A stretch of 64,000 nt of DNA from Enterobacter soli ATCC BAA-2102 (GCF_001654845.1 NZ_LXES01000052.1:62001-126000), one strand, 5' to 3'; counted from the stretch's first letter, positions 8,850 through 17,795 are shown. Notes: generated from the sequence alone by a model not told the origin. Made by a program: numbers and translations.

Positions 8850-10136
8850 TTACTCAGCCGTCAGCAGGTTCGCCACGGTACGCACACCCAGACCGGTCGC
8901 GCCCGCAGACCACTGCTCAACTGCCGCTTTACGGTACGTTGCGGAGCAGTCGATGTGCAGCCAGCCTTCGTGGTAGTTCTCAACGAAGTGAGACAGGAAG
9001 CCCGCGGCGGTGCTTGCACCTGCCGGGTACGCCGCGCTCGCGGTGTTGTTCAGTTCGGCAAAGTTAGACGGCAGTTGGCTGCGGTGGAACTCGGCCAGCG
9101 GCAGACGCCAGAACGGCTCGTTCTCTGCGGCAGCGCTTGCCAGCAGGCGGGCAGCCAGTTTGTCGTCAAAGCTGAACAGCGCATGGTAGTCGTTGCCCAG
9201 GGCAGTTTTCGCCGCACCGGTCAGCGTTGCCATATCGATAATCAGCTCGGGTTTCTGGGCGCAAGCGTCGATCAGGCCATCGGCCAGCACCAGACGGCCT
9301 TCGGCGTCGGTGTTCATCACTTCGACGTTTTTGCCGTTGCGGTAGCGAATGATGTCGCCCAGCTTGAAGGCATTGCCGCTGACCATATTGTCGGCGCAGC
9401 ACAGGTACAGTTTCACGCGCTTGTTCAGACCGCGGGTAATCGCAAACGCCAGTGCACCAGTGATGGTGGCTGCGCCGCCCATATCGGACTTCATGGAATC
9501 CATGAACGCGCTCTGCTTCAGGCTGTAACCGCCGGTATCGAAGGTAATACCTTTACCGACCAGACAGGCAAAGACGGGCGCTGTTTTGTCGCCGGTTGGG
9601 TTGTAATCCAGCGCCAGCAGCACAGGAGGACGTTCAGAGCCGCGACCCACGGTGTGAATACCCATGTAGTTCTGCTCGCGCAGATCTTCGCCTTTGGTGA
9701 TGCGGTAAGACATTTTGTCACCCGCCACGCCGCACAGCAGGTCAACCGCGCGCTGTGCCAGCTGCTCCGGGCCTAACTCTTCAGCCGGAGCGTTGATGGT
9801 GTCACGCACCCAGTCGATAATGGTCAGACGGCTTTCCAGCTCTTTCTGGCCGGCTTCATCGAGGTTCGCCCACTCAATTTTACGGGTGCCTTTCGGACCT
9901 TTATAACCTGCCCAGAACGCCCAGCTGCGATCGGTATCCCAGCCTTCGCCGTCCAGAGAAACATGTTTAATGCCCAGGCCGTCAATTTTACGCGCGGCGC
10001 GCTGGATCAGGCCGGTGTCATCTTTGCCTGTCAGGTGCAGGGTAATGCCGTCGTTGTTGATGCTGTAGGTGGCTTTCTCGCCCCAGCGCGCGTCAGCAGG
10101 CTGTGTGGAGAGCGTAATCTTCATCGCTTCGGTCAT
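8850..10136 (-). CDS. pepB: Peptidase B (M17 leucyl aminopeptidase family)
   Basis: 428 residues from the ATG at 10134-10136, which is preceded by AAGGATA; an upstream in-frame start would add seven residues absent from known PepB. The C-terminal catalytic half carries the M17 signature NTDAEGRLVLADGL and the KGITFDTGGYS metal/active-site segment. It is a cytoplasmic hexameric, metal-dependent aminopeptidase that prefers acidic N-terminal residues. It sits directly after iscX, as in E. coli. Confidence 0.96.
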   Translation of the reverse strand: MTEAMKITLSTQPADARWGEKATYSINNDGITLHLTGKDDTGLIQRAARKIDGLGIKHVSLDGEGWDTDRSWAFWAGYKGPKGTRKIEWANLDEAGQKELESRLTIIDWVRDTINAPAEELGPEQLAQRAVDLLCGVAGDKMSYRITKGEDLREQNYMGIHTVGRGSERPPVLLALDYNPTGDKTAPVFACLVGKGITFDTGGYSLKQSAFMDSMKSDMGGAATITGALAFAITRGLNKRVKLYLCCADNMVSGNAFKLGDIIRYRNGKNVEVMNTDAEGRLVLADGLIDACAQKPELIIDMATLTGAAKTALGNDYHALFSFDDKLAARLLASAAAENEPFWRLPLAEFHRSQLPSNFAELNNTASAAYPAGASTAAGFLSHFVENYHEGWLHIDCSATYRKAAVEQWSAGATGLGVRTVANLLTAE

Positions 10137-10156
10137 TTTATTTATCCTTATTAGCA

Positions 10157-10182
10157 AACGGGCCGCCTGAAGGCAGCCCGTT
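10157..10182 (-). terminator. Hairpin between iscX and pepB
   Basis: AACGGGC and GCCCGTT pair around an inner GCCT/AGGC stem. Only a short TTT follows on the minus strand, so it is probably a partial terminator or a 3'-end stabiliser of the isc transcript with read-through to pepB. Confidence 0.5.
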
Positions 10183-10189
10183 AAGTGAT

Positions 10190-10390
10190 TTACTCTGCTT
10201 CATCTAACCAGACTAACAGAATCGCCTCCAGAATTTTTTCATTGGATGCGTTTGGATCGTCGTCAAAATCCTCTAAATCGCAGATCCACTGGTGCATGTC
10301 GGTGAATCGTACGGTCTTTGGATCGAGATCCGGGTTCGCGTCGTAGAGCGCTTCGCCGATTTCACGGCTGTCTGTCCACTTCAGTCCCAT
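10190..10390 (-). CDS. iscX: IscX, Fe-S cluster assembly accessory protein
   Basis: 66 residues from MGLKWTDSREIGEALYD, the usual IscX N-terminus. The frame extends further upstream but into fdx. It is a small acidic protein with a winged-helix fold that binds iron and IscS and slows cluster formation as a frataxin-like regulator. It is the last gene of the isc operon, one base after the fdx stop. Confidence 0.96.
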   Translation of the reverse strand: MGLKWTDSREIGEALYDANPDLDPKTVRFTDMHQWICDLEDFDDDPNASNEKILEAILLVWLDEAE

Positions 10391-10391
10391 A

Positions 10392-10727
10392 TTAGTGCTC
10401 GCGTGCGTGGTTGATGGTGTAGCGTGGGAATTCCACGACCAGATCTTCATCGGTTACCAGCGCCTGGCAGCTTAAACGGCTGTCTGGCTCCAGACCCCAT
10501 GCTTTATCCAGCATGTCGTCTTCGTCTTCGGTGCTCTCAGCAAGAGAGTCGAAACCTTCACGCACTACGCAGTGACACGTGGTGCAGGCACAGGATTTTT
10601 CACAGGCGTGTTCCACTTCGATACCGTTACGCAGGGCAACATCGAGAATGGTTTCACCGGTCTTCGCTTCCAGAACAGCGCCATCCGGACAGAGGTCCGC
10701 ATGAGGCAAAATAACAATCTTTGGCAT
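10392..10727 (-). CDS. fdx: Adrenodoxin-type [2Fe-2S] ferredoxin
   Basis: 111 residues. The cluster ligands are visible as Cys42, Cys48, Cys51 and Cys87 (CEKSCACTTCHC and LSCQ). It supplies electrons for cluster assembly on IscU and binds IscS. It is one base downstream of the hscA stop and one base before iscX, so all three are coupled. Confidence 0.97.
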   Translation of the reverse strand: MPKIVILPHADLCPDGAVLEAKTGETILDVALRNGIEVEHACEKSCACTTCHCVVREGFDSLAESTEDEDDMLDKAWGLEPDSRLSCQALVTDEDLVVEFPRYTINHAREH

Positions 10728-10728
10728 A

Positions 10729-12579
10729 TTAAACCTCGTCCACGGACTGGCCTTTCAGCGCGACGCGGACAGATTTGTCCATGCGGCGAGCGGCGAAGTC
10801 CTGGGTTTGTTTATCAACGTTTTTAATGGCTTTTTCTATTGCATCAGCGTCATCGCCTTGCGCTACGGCACGTAAGTGCGCGGCAGCTTCGTCGATCACC
10901 TGACGCTCAGCGGCGCTTAACAGCGCGGCATCGGCAGTGAGTGCGCCAACCAGGCTTTCCAGCACGCGTGCGGCTTCAACTTTCTGTTCAGCCAGCATTC
11001 GCGCCTTCACGTCTTGTTCGGCGTAGCTCATTGAATCCTGAATCATGGTCGCGATTTCGCCATCGGTCAGGCCGTAAGACGGCTTCACCTGGATGGACGA
11101 TTCAACACCGGTCGATTTTTCCATCGCTGTGACGCTCAGCAGGCCGTCCGCATCCACCTGGAAGGTCACGCGAATGTGCGCCCCGCCCGCAGGCAGCGCC
11201 GGAATACCGCGCAGCGCAAAGCGAGCCAGAGAACGGCAGTCCTGCACCAGTTCGCGTTCGCCCTGCATCACGTGGATGGACATCGCGGTCTGACCGTCTT
11301 TAAAGGTGGTGAACTCCTGCGCACGCGCCACCGGAATGGTGGTGTTACGCGGGATCACTTTCTCTACCAGGCCACCCATGGTTTCCAGCCCCAGGGAAAG
11401 TGGAATGACGTCCAGCAGCAGCATTTCGCTGTCCGGCTTGTTGCCGACCAGAATATCAGCCTGGATTGCGGCGCCCACCGCGACCACTTTGTCCGGGTCG
11501 ATGGAGGTCAGCGGCGTGCGGCCAAAGAATTCACCCACGCGTTCACGCACCAGCGGCACACGTGTGGAGCCCCCCACCATGACCACTTCAAGTACTTCTT
11601 CCGCTTCGACGCCCGCGTCTTTCAGCGCGCGGCGGCAGGCCAGAAGTGTGCGTTTCACCAGCGAGGTAATCAGATCATTAAACTGTTCACGGGTGATGTC
11701 ACCCTGCCAGCCCGCCACATTCACGGTGACAGTCTGGGCGTCGCTCAGTGCAATTTTGGCTTCAACCGCCGCATCCAGCAGTTCACGCTGCACGCGCGCA
11801 TCGCTACGATCGGTAATACCCGCCAGCTCGCGAATGTGATCCGCCAGCAGATGATCGAAGTCATCACCGCCGAGCGCAGAGTCACCGCCGGTGGCCAGCA
11901 CTTCAAATACACCGCGGCTTAAGCGCAGGATAGAGATATCAAACGTCCCGCCGCCCAGATCGTAAACTGCAATCACCCCTTCCTGACCGGAGTCCAGGCC
12001 ATAGGCAATGGCAGCGGCCGTCGGTTCGTTCAGCAGGCGCAGTACGTGCAGGCCCGCCAGACGCGCAGCGTCTTTGGTGCCCTGACGCTGTGCATCATCA
12101 AAATAGGCGGGAACGGTGATCACCACGCCGTCCAGTTCACCTTCAAGCGTGGCTGTGGCGCGAGCCGCCAGCGCTTTGAGGATGTCCGCAGACACACGAA
12201 TCGGGTTCAGTAAACCGGCGGTGGTGGCGATCATCGGCAGGCCGTTTTCACTTGCCTGTAATTGATACGGCAGATGCGGATAACGGGCCTGGATATCGGC
12301 CAGCGAGCGGCCCATCATGCGTTTGACAGAGCTGATGGTGTTGGCCGGATCGCGCGCAGCGTTAGTGCGTGCATCGTAGCCGACCGAGTGGCCCTGCTGA
12401 TGATAGTGGACCACAGATGGCAGCAAATGGCGGCCGTCTGCGTCTGCCAGCGTTTCCGCCTGGCCGCTACGCACGGTCGCCACGAGGGAATTGGTGGTAC
12501 CTAAATCAATGCCCACCGCCAGACGACGCTGGTGCGGTGCAGCACTTAAACCAGGCTCACTAATTTGTAATAAGGCCAT
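10729..12579 (-). CDS. hscA: Fe-S chaperone HscA (Hsp70 family)
   Basis: 616 residues, the normal length. The ATPase domain opens with GIDLGTTNSLVA and contains VYDLGGGTFDIS and VGGSTRVP. The substrate domain follows from about residue 385. It binds the LPPVK motif of IscU and, with HscB, drives release of clusters to apoproteins. It lies 15 bases downstream of hscB. Confidence 0.97.
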   Translation of the reverse strand: MALLQISEPGLSAAPHQRRLAVGIDLGTTNSLVATVRSGQAETLADADGRHLLPSVVHYHQQGHSVGYDARTNAARDPANTISSVKRMMGRSLADIQARYPHLPYQLQASENGLPMIATTAGLLNPIRVSADILKALAARATATLEGELDGVVITVPAYFDDAQRQGTKDAARLAGLHVLRLLNEPTAAAIAYGLDSGQEGVIAVYDLGGGTFDISILRLSRGVFEVLATGGDSALGGDDFDHLLADHIRELAGITDRSDARVQRELLDAAVEAKIALSDAQTVTVNVAGWQGDITREQFNDLITSLVKRTLLACRRALKDAGVEAEEVLEVVMVGGSTRVPLVRERVGEFFGRTPLTSIDPDKVVAVGAAIQADILVGNKPDSEMLLLDVIPLSLGLETMGGLVEKVIPRNTTIPVARAQEFTTFKDGQTAMSIHVMQGERELVQDCRSLARFALRGIPALPAGGAHIRVTFQVDADGLLSVTAMEKSTGVESSIQVKPSYGLTDGEIATMIQDSMSYAEQDVKARMLAEQKVEAARVLESLVGALTADAALLSAAERQVIDEAAAHLRAVAQGDDADAIEKAIKNVDKQTQDFAARRMDKSVRVALKGQSVDEV

Positions 12580-12594
12580 GTTGAGCTTCCAGAA

Positions 12595-13110
12595 TCAAAA
12601 ATCGAGCAGCTTTTCTTCGAGTTGTTCAGCGCTGCTTCGCAGTTTATCGAGAAAACGGAGCTTGCGTACTGTGTCCGCCGCTACGTCCCATGTCTCGTTA
12701 TTCAATTGTTCAACCATCTGCTGATGGCGGGTATCAAACATCTCTTTGACACGTTTGATAAAGCGCGCCAGCCGGGTTTCGTCTTTCGCCTGGTCTATCT
12801 CATCCAGCTCTTCACGCAGCTCCAGCTGTTCCATCAGAAATGCGGTATCGCGCACGGTGTGCTGTTCGCTCGCCAGATCAAATCCGTGAAGGGAGAGTAA
12901 GTACTCTGCGCGGGTTAACGGATTACGCAGCGTCTGCCAGGCCTGATTGATGGTCGCAGATTGCGATACGGCCGCCAATTGCTCTGACTGAGTACCACTG
13001 GCAAATTTATCCGGATGGTACTGACGTTGCAGATCCTGAAAACGGACCGTCAGGGTCGGAATATCGACAGTGTACTGAGCGGGTAATCCGAAGAGGGTGA
13101 AGTAATCCAT
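12595..13110 (-). CDS. hscB: Fe-S co-chaperone HscB (J domain)
   Basis: 171 residues. The N-terminal J domain has HPD at residues 32-34, which stimulates HscA ATPase. The C-terminal helical bundle binds IscU. It starts at the ATG at 13108-13110. A hairpin lies in the gap between iscA and hscB and may lower chaperone expression relative to iscSUA. Confidence 0.97.
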   Translation of the reverse strand: MDYFTLFGLPAQYTVDIPTLTVRFQDLQRQYHPDKFASGTQSEQLAAVSQSATINQAWQTLRNPLTRAEYLLSLHGFDLASEQHTVRDTAFLMEQLELREELDEIDQAKDETRLARFIKRVKEMFDTRHQQMVEQLNNETWDVAADTVRKLRFLDKLRSSAEQLEEKLLDF

Positions 13111-13138
13111 AACAATCTCAGGGGTAGCCGATTAAAAC

Positions 13139-13170
13139 AAACCCCACGCACAGATTCCTGCGGTGGGGTT
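13139..13170 (-). terminator. Attenuator-like hairpin between iscA and hscB
   Basis: On the minus strand AACCCCACCGC and GCGTGGGGTT pair and are followed by TTGTTTTAA. The structure sits in a 76-base gap of an otherwise tightly packed operon and would favour partial termination or processing. Confidence 0.55.
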
Positions 13171-13187
13171 CATCGGATGACGCACGA

Positions 13188-13511
13188 TCAAACGTGGAAG
13201 CTTTCGCCGCAACCGCACTCGTCTTTTACGTTAGGGTTCGTGAATTTAAACCCTTCGTTCAGGCCTTCTTTTACAAAGTCCAGTTGAGTGCCATTGAGGA
13301 ATTGCAGGCTCTTGCCATCGACCACCACCTTCACGCCCTTGTCTTCAAACACGGTGTCGTCAGACGCCGGTTCATCAACAAACTCCAGTACGTAAGCCAT
13401 ACCAGAACAGCCGGAGGTACGTACGCCCAGTCGCAGGCCATAGCCTTTACCACGGTTCGCCAGGAAGGCGCTTACTCGCGCGGCAGCGCTGTCGCTAAGG
13501 GTAATCGACAT
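13188..13511 (-). CDS. iscA: IscA, A-type Fe-S carrier
   Basis: 107 residues. The three conserved cysteines are Cys35 (SGCSG) and the C-terminal CGCG pair at 99 and 101. It carries iron or Fe-S clusters to target enzymes. The start is the ATG at 13509-13511 with GAGG upstream; a TTG two codons earlier is less likely. Confidence 0.96.
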   Translation of the reverse strand: MSITLSDSAAARVSAFLANRGKGYGLRLGVRTSGCSGMAYVLEFVDEPASDDTVFEDKGVKVVVDGKSLQFLNGTQLDFVKEGLNEGFKFTNPNVKDECGCGESFHV

Positions 13512-13524
13512 ACTCAAACCTCAA

Positions 13525-13911
13525 TTATTTTGCTTCACGTTTGCTTTTGTAATCCGCAATAGCGGCTTTGATCGCGTCTTCTGCCAGGATAGAGCAGTGA
13601 ATTTTCACCGGCGGCAGTTCGAGTTCGTCAGCAATATCGGTGTTTTTGATTGCCTGTGCTTCGTCCAGAGACTTGCCCTTTACCCACTCGGTCACAAGTG
13701 AGCTGGACGCAATTGCAGAACCGCAGCCATAGGTCTTGAAGCGCGCGTCTTCAATGATACCTTCATTGTTGACTTTAATCTGCAACTTCATCACGTCGCC
13801 ACACGCCGGTGCACCGACCATGCCGCTACCTACGGATTCATCGCTGTTGTCAAAAGAGCCAACGTTGCGTGGGTTCTCGTAATGATCAATAACTTTTTCG
13901 CTGTATGCCAT
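13525..13911 (-). CDS. iscU: IscU, Fe-S scaffold protein
   Basis: 128 residues. The cluster ligands Cys37, Cys63 and Cys106, the assisting Asp39 and His105, and the HscA recognition motif LPPVK (99-103) are all present. It receives sulfur from IscS. It lies 24 bases after iscS and 13 bases before iscA. Confidence 0.98.
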   Translation of the reverse strand: MAYSEKVIDHYENPRNVGSFDNSDESVGSGMVGAPACGDVMKLQIKVNNEGIIEDARFKTYGCGSAIASSSLVTEWVKGKSLDEAQAIKNTDIADELELPPVKIHCSILAEDAIKAAIADYKSKREAK

Positions 13912-13935
13912 GATTGAATTCTCCTTATGTACCGA

Positions 13936-15150
13936 TTAGTGATGTGACCATTCAATGCTGTTCAGATCCACGCCCTGTTTGAACATTTCCCACAGTGGAG
14001 AAAGGTCACGCAGACGGCCGATGGAGTTGCGAACCAGCTTGATGGTGTAGTCAATCTCTTCTTCGGTAGTGAAACGACCTAAAGAGAAACGGATAGAGCT
14101 GTGTGCCAGCTCGTCGGTCATCCCCAGCGCGCGCAGCACGTAGGATGGCTCGAGGCTTGCAGAAGTACATGCAGAGCCAGAAGAAACAGCCAGGTCTTTC
14201 AGCGCCATGATCAGCGATTCGCCTTCAACATAGTTGAAGCTCACGTTGAGGATGTTTGGTGCGCCCTGCTCCAGATCGCCGTTCAGATACACTTCTTCCA
14301 TATCTTTCACGCCGTCCCACAGACGGTTACGCAGAGTGCGCAGACGCGCCATCTCGGTTTCCATCTCTTCTTTCGCAATGCGGTACGCTTCGCCCATGCC
14401 CACGATCTGGTGAACAGGCAGAGTACCGGAACGCATTCCGCGCTCGTGACCGCCGCCGTGCATCTGTGCTTCGATACGAATACGTGGCTTACGACGAACA
14501 TACAGTGCGCCAATACCTTTCGGGCCATAGATTTTGTGGCCAGAGAAGGACATCAGGTCCACTTTCAGCTGGCTCAGGTCGATAGGCAGTTTGCCCACGC
14601 TCTGAGTTGCGTCAACGTGATAGATGATTCCGCGCGCACGGCACATTTCGCCGATGGTCGCGATATCCTGCACGACGCCGATTTCGTTGTTCACGTGCAT
14701 GATGGAAACCAGAATGGTGTCTTCACGCATTGCCGCTTCGAGCTCTTTCAGGTCGATGATACCGTTGCTCTGTGGCGCCAGGTAGGTGACTTCATACCCT
14801 TCACGCTCCAGCTGGCGGCAGGTATCCAGCACGGCTTTGTGTTCGGTTTTGCTGGTGATAACGTGCTTGCCTTTTTTCTGATAGAAGTTGGCTGCACCTT
14901 TGATCGCCAGGTTGTCGGATTCGGTTGCACCGGAGGTGAATACGATTTCACGCGGATCGGCACCCACCAGGTCAGCAATCTGATTACGGGCGATATCTAC
15001 CGCCTCTTCAGCATGCCAGCCAAAACGGTGTGAACGGGAAGCTGGGTTACCAAAGTTTCCGTCCAGGGTCAGACACTGCATCATTTTCTCGGCAACACGC
15101 GGGTCCACCGGCGTGGTTGCGGAGTAGTCGAGATAAATCGGTAATTTCAT
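13936..15150 (-). CDS. iscS: Cysteine desulfurase IscS
   Basis: 404 residues from MKLPIYLDYS; an upstream extension of 24 codons runs into the leader and is not part of the known protein. The PLP lysine lies in SFSGHKIYGPKG and the mobile-loop active cysteine in SSGSACTSA. It removes sulfur from cysteine for IscU, TusA, ThiI and other acceptors. An ERIC element separates it from iscR, so its ribosome site follows a large RNA hairpin. Confidence 0.98.
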   Translation of the reverse strand: MKLPIYLDYSATTPVDPRVAEKMMQCLTLDGNFGNPASRSHRFGWHAEEAVDIARNQIADLVGADPREIVFTSGATESDNLAIKGAANFYQKKGKHVITSKTEHKAVLDTCRQLEREGYEVTYLAPQSNGIIDLKELEAAMREDTILVSIMHVNNEIGVVQDIATIGEMCRARGIIYHVDATQSVGKLPIDLSQLKVDLMSFSGHKIYGPKGIGALYVRRKPRIRIEAQMHGGGHERGMRSGTLPVHQIVGMGEAYRIAKEEMETEMARLRTLRNRLWDGVKDMEEVYLNGDLEQGAPNILNVSFNYVEGESLIMALKDLAVSSGSACTSASLEPSYVLRALGMTDELAHSSIRFSLGRFTTEEEIDYTIKLVRNSIGRLRDLSPLWEMFKQGVDLNSIEWSHH

Positions 15151-15264
15151 TGCTCTATAAACTCCGTACATCGCTTCAATGCAAGGAATCAGGCAACCGG
15201 CTGGATGTACGACCGAGTACACGGGGTGTTTCCACCCCGGCCTGATTCTGAAATCTTATAATTT

Positions 15265-15389
15265 TTGCCCTAAATAGTTCGTGTTGCAGCAAGGCGGCAA
15301 ACTTGCGAGTCCCAGGAGCTTACATCAAGTAAGTGACTGGGGCGAGCTAGTGCGGCCAACGCAGTTGCGGCACGAAATATAACGGGCAA
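15265..15389 (-). repeat. ERIC element in the iscR-iscS intergenic region
   Basis: A 125-base imperfect palindrome bounded by TTGCCC and GGGCAA. It contains the hallmark ERIC core CCCAGGAGCTTACAT and AAGTAAGTGACTGGGG. It begins immediately after the iscR stop codon (15391-15393). In the transcript it should fold into a long stem-loop. Confidence 0.93.
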
Positions 15390-15390
15390 A

Positions 15391-15882
15391 TTAGGCGCGT
15401 AATTTAACGTCGATTGCGTCTTGCGCGCGGGTGCTGCGTTGTGATTCATGGCTGTGCTGGCGACCAGACACATCCAGGACTTCCTGGTTATTCACCAACT
15501 CACCGAGAGTGATGTTGTTCAGGAAGCCGGTCAGACGGTCGCTCAGATCGCGCCACAGCGCGTGGGTCAGGCATTTATCGCCGCCCTGGCAGCCGCCTTT
15601 ACCCTGGCAACGGGTCGCGTCAACGGATTCGTCAACTGCGCTAATCACTTCGCCTACCGCAATACTGCTCGCGTCTTTACCCAGCAGATATCCGCCGCCT
15701 GGGCCACGAACGCTGGAAACCAGTCCATTTTTACGCAGTCTGGAGAACAGCTGTTCCAGATAAGAGAGGGAGATCCCTTGTCGTTCAGAAATATCAGCCA
15801 ACGGAACCGGGCCCGCTTCGGAGTTGAGCGCAACGTCCAGCATCGCGGTCACGGCATAACGCCCTTTAGATGTCAGTCTCAT
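15391..15882 (-). CDS. iscR: Fe-S cluster-sensing regulator IscR
   Basis: 163 residues, Rrf2 family. A winged helix-turn-helix at the N-terminus is followed by the [2Fe-2S] ligands Cys92, Cys98 and Cys104 with His107. Cluster-loaded IscR represses its own operon through type 1 sites, and apo-IscR acts on type 2 sites. Two type 1 sites lie upstream. It is the first gene of the isc operon. Confidence 0.98.
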   Translation of the reverse strand: MRLTSKGRYAVTAMLDVALNSEAGPVPLADISERQGISLSYLEQLFSRLRKNGLVSSVRGPGGGYLLGKDASSIAVGEVISAVDESVDATRCQGKGGCQGGDKCLTHALWRDLSDRLTGFLNNITLGELVNNQEVLDVSGRQHSHESQRSTRAQDAIDVKLRA

Positions 15883-15964
15883 GTCTTACTTAACCTCAAA
15901 CTCGCCCCTGCCCGGGGTTTTTTATTGTAAAATGGGGGTATTGCATAGCAGGGCCAAGTCTGAC

Positions 15965-15989
15965 ATTCCTGACTAAATTGGTCAACTAT
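15965..15989 (-). promoter_or_regulatory. IscR type 1 site, promoter-proximal, overlapping the -35
   Basis: On the minus strand ATAGTTGACCAATTTAGTCA fits the type 1 consensus (ATASYYGACT..AGTC). It contains the likely -35 hexamer TTGACC at 15980-15985. Holo-IscR binding here would block iscR transcription. Confidence 0.88.
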
Positions 15990-16014
15990 TTACTTGACTG
16001 TTTTAGTCAGGTAT
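15990..16014 (-). promoter_or_regulatory. IscR type 1 site, promoter-distal
   Basis: On the minus strand ATACCTGACTAAAACAGTCA is an almost perfect type 1 match, directly next to the proximal box. The tandem arrangement is like that in E. coli. Confidence 0.87.
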
Positions 16015-16053
16015 TTAACCTTCCGTGCCGTTTTTGTCGGGTGCGGCCTGATG

Positions 16054-16085
16054 CCCTCCCCGGCCCTCTCCCAAGGGGAGAGGGG
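16054..16085. repeat. REP-like palindrome, CCCTCTCCC family
   Basis: A short member: CCCTCTCCC (16064-16072) pairs with GGGGAGAGGG across AA. It sits between the trmJ 3' end and the iscR promoter. Confidence 0.75.
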
Positions 16086-16099
16086 AAAACAAACCGGCA

Positions 16100-16825
16100 C
16101 TACTCTTTATTCTTCTGCTCAATCGACGCCAGGATCCCGCGCAGGATGTTCAGCTCCTGACTTTCCGGGCGCGCACGGGTAAACATACGACGCAGCTTAT
16201 TCATTACCTGCCCCGGATGGCCTTCACGGATAAAGCCGGTTGAGAGCAGCGTCTGCTCCAGGTGGCCGTAGAAACGCTCAAGGTCGTCCACCAGCGGGTA
16301 AGCCGCCTCTTCTTTCTGTTCTACCGGTTTCTCCTGCGTTGCCAGCCAGGCCATGCGCACTTCGTAGGCAATGACCTGTACCGCCATCGCCAGGTTCAGT
16401 GAGCTGTATTCCGGGTTTGCGGCAATCGCCACGTGATAATGGCATTTTTGCAGTTCATCGTTGGTCAGGCCCACGCGCTCACGACCAAACACCAAAGCAA
16501 CTGGCGCCTGTTCAGCTTCCGCCACGCTTTTCAGACCGCATTCACGCGGATCCAGCATTGGCCATGGCAGCGTACGCGAACGCGCACTGGTGCCCACCAC
16601 CAGGCTACAACCCGCCAGGGCTTCGTCGAGGGTATCAACAATCTGGGCATTGCCGATAACGTCACTGGCGCCGGCCGCCAGGGCGATTGCCTGGGAGTCG
16701 GGTTTGACCAATGGGTTAACCAGCCACAGATTGGTTAAACACATGGTTTTCATTGCGCGGGCGACAGAGCCCATATTGCCGGTATGCGATGTTTCGACCA
16801 GCACGATTCGAATATTTTGCAGCAT
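16100..16825 (-). CDS. trmJ: tRNA (cytidine/uridine-32-2'-O)-methyltransferase TrmJ
   Basis: 241 residues. The SPOUT fold motifs are visible: SHTGNMGSVARAMKTM near the N-terminus, FGRERVGLTNDEL in the middle, and YSSLNLAMAVQV. The enzyme methylates the ribose of position 32 in several tRNAs using S-adenosylmethionine. It is upstream of iscR on the same strand and divergent from suhB, as in E. coli. Confidence 0.96.
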   Translation of the reverse strand: MLQNIRIVLVETSHTGNMGSVARAMKTMCLTNLWLVNPLVKPDSQAIALAAGASDVIGNAQIVDTLDEALAGCSLVVGTSARSRTLPWPMLDPRECGLKSVAEAEQAPVALVFGRERVGLTNDELQKCHYHVAIAANPEYSSLNLAMAVQVIAYEVRMAWLATQEKPVEQKEEAAYPLVDDLERFYGHLEQTLLSTGFIREGHPGQVMNKLRRMFTRARPESQELNILRGILASIEQKNKE

Positions 16826-16883
16826 AGTTTTTGGTGTCTGAATTCAGTGTCTGAAGAATATTCGGGCATATTATCATAATCGG

Positions 16884-16912
16884 GAGACATAATCCGATCC
16901 CGCTGCTATACT
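16884..16912 (+). promoter_or_regulatory. Probable suhB promoter
   Basis: GAGACA (16884-16889) and TATACT (16907-16912) are separated by 17 bases, about 45 bases before the suhB ATG. Confidence 0.6.
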
Positions 16913-16956
16913 CTGCGCCGATTTTCATGTTCTTTAACATCCAGTGAGAGAGACCG

Positions 16957-17760
16957 ATGCATCCGATGCTGACCATCGCCGTGCGCGCAGCGCGCAAGGC
17001 GGGTAATGTAATTGCCAAACACTACGAAACTCCAGACTCCGTAGAAACCAGCCAGAAAGGCAGCAATGATTTCGTGACTAACGTCGATAAAGCCGCAGAA
17101 GCGATTATTATCGAAACAATCCGCAAATCTTACCCACAGCACACCATCATCACCGAAGAAAGCGGTGAACATGAAGGTACCGATCAGGATGTTCAATGGG
17201 TTATCGATCCACTGGATGGCACCACCAACTTCGTAAAACGCCTGCCACACTTCTCTGTGTCTATCGCAGTACGCATTAAAGGCCGTACTGAAGTCGCCGT
17301 TGTCTACGATCCAATGCGTAACGAACTGTTCACCGCAACCCGCGGCCAGGGCGCTCAGCTGAACGGCTATCGTCTGCGTTGCAGCAATGCACGTGACCTG
17401 GACGGCACCATTCTGGCGACCGGCTTCCCGTTCAAAGCGAAGCAGCACGCAACTACCTATATGAATATCCTGGGCAAACTGTTCACCGAATGTGCTGATT
17501 TCCGTCGCACCGGTTCTGCTGCGCTGGATCTGGCCTACGTTGCGACCGGTCGCGTTGACGGTTACTTCGAACTGGCACTGAAGCCGTGGGACTTTGCTGC
17601 GGGCGAGCTGATCGCGCGTGAAGCAGGTGCACTGGTGTGTGATTTCACCGGCGGCCACAACTACATGACCACCGGCAACATCGTTGCAGGTAACCCACGC
17701 GTTGTTAAAGCCATGCTGGCAAACATGCGTGATGAACTGAGCGACGCGCTGAAGCGTTAA
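16957..17760 (+). CDS. suhB: Inositol-1-monophosphatase / rRNA antitermination factor SuhB
   Basis: 267 residues, the same length as E. coli SuhB. The Mg2+-binding phosphatase motif is WVIDPLDGTTNF. Besides inositol-phosphate hydrolysis, SuhB is part of the rRNA antitermination complex with NusA, NusB, NusE and NusG. The ATG at 16957 follows GAGAGAG. The C-terminus DALKR is conserved. Confidence 0.97.
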   Translation: MHPMLTIAVRAARKAGNVIAKHYETPDSVETSQKGSNDFVTNVDKAAEAIIIETIRKSYPQHTIITEESGEHEGTDQDVQWVIDPLDGTTNFVKRLPHFSVSIAVRIKGRTEVAVVYDPMRNELFTATRGQGAQLNGYRLRCSNARDLDGTILATGFPFKAKQHATTYMNILGKLFTECADFRRTGSAALDLAYVATGRVDGYFELALKPWDFAAGELIAREAGALVCDFTGGHNYMTTGNIVAGNPRVVKAMLANMRDELSDALKR

Positions 17761-17795
17761 TTCAGTATCAGGGTGCGGGCACCAGCCCGCCCCTG

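Noticed and set aside
8172..9776. 534-codon open frame on the plus strand
   Set aside because: Spans sseB, the palindrome and pepB in antisense; both of those have strong family matches, so this is a shadow frame.
15265..15389. Possible tRNA or riboswitch between iscR and iscS
   Set aside because: The palindrome carries the ERIC core sequences; there is no cloverleaf or known aptamer pattern.
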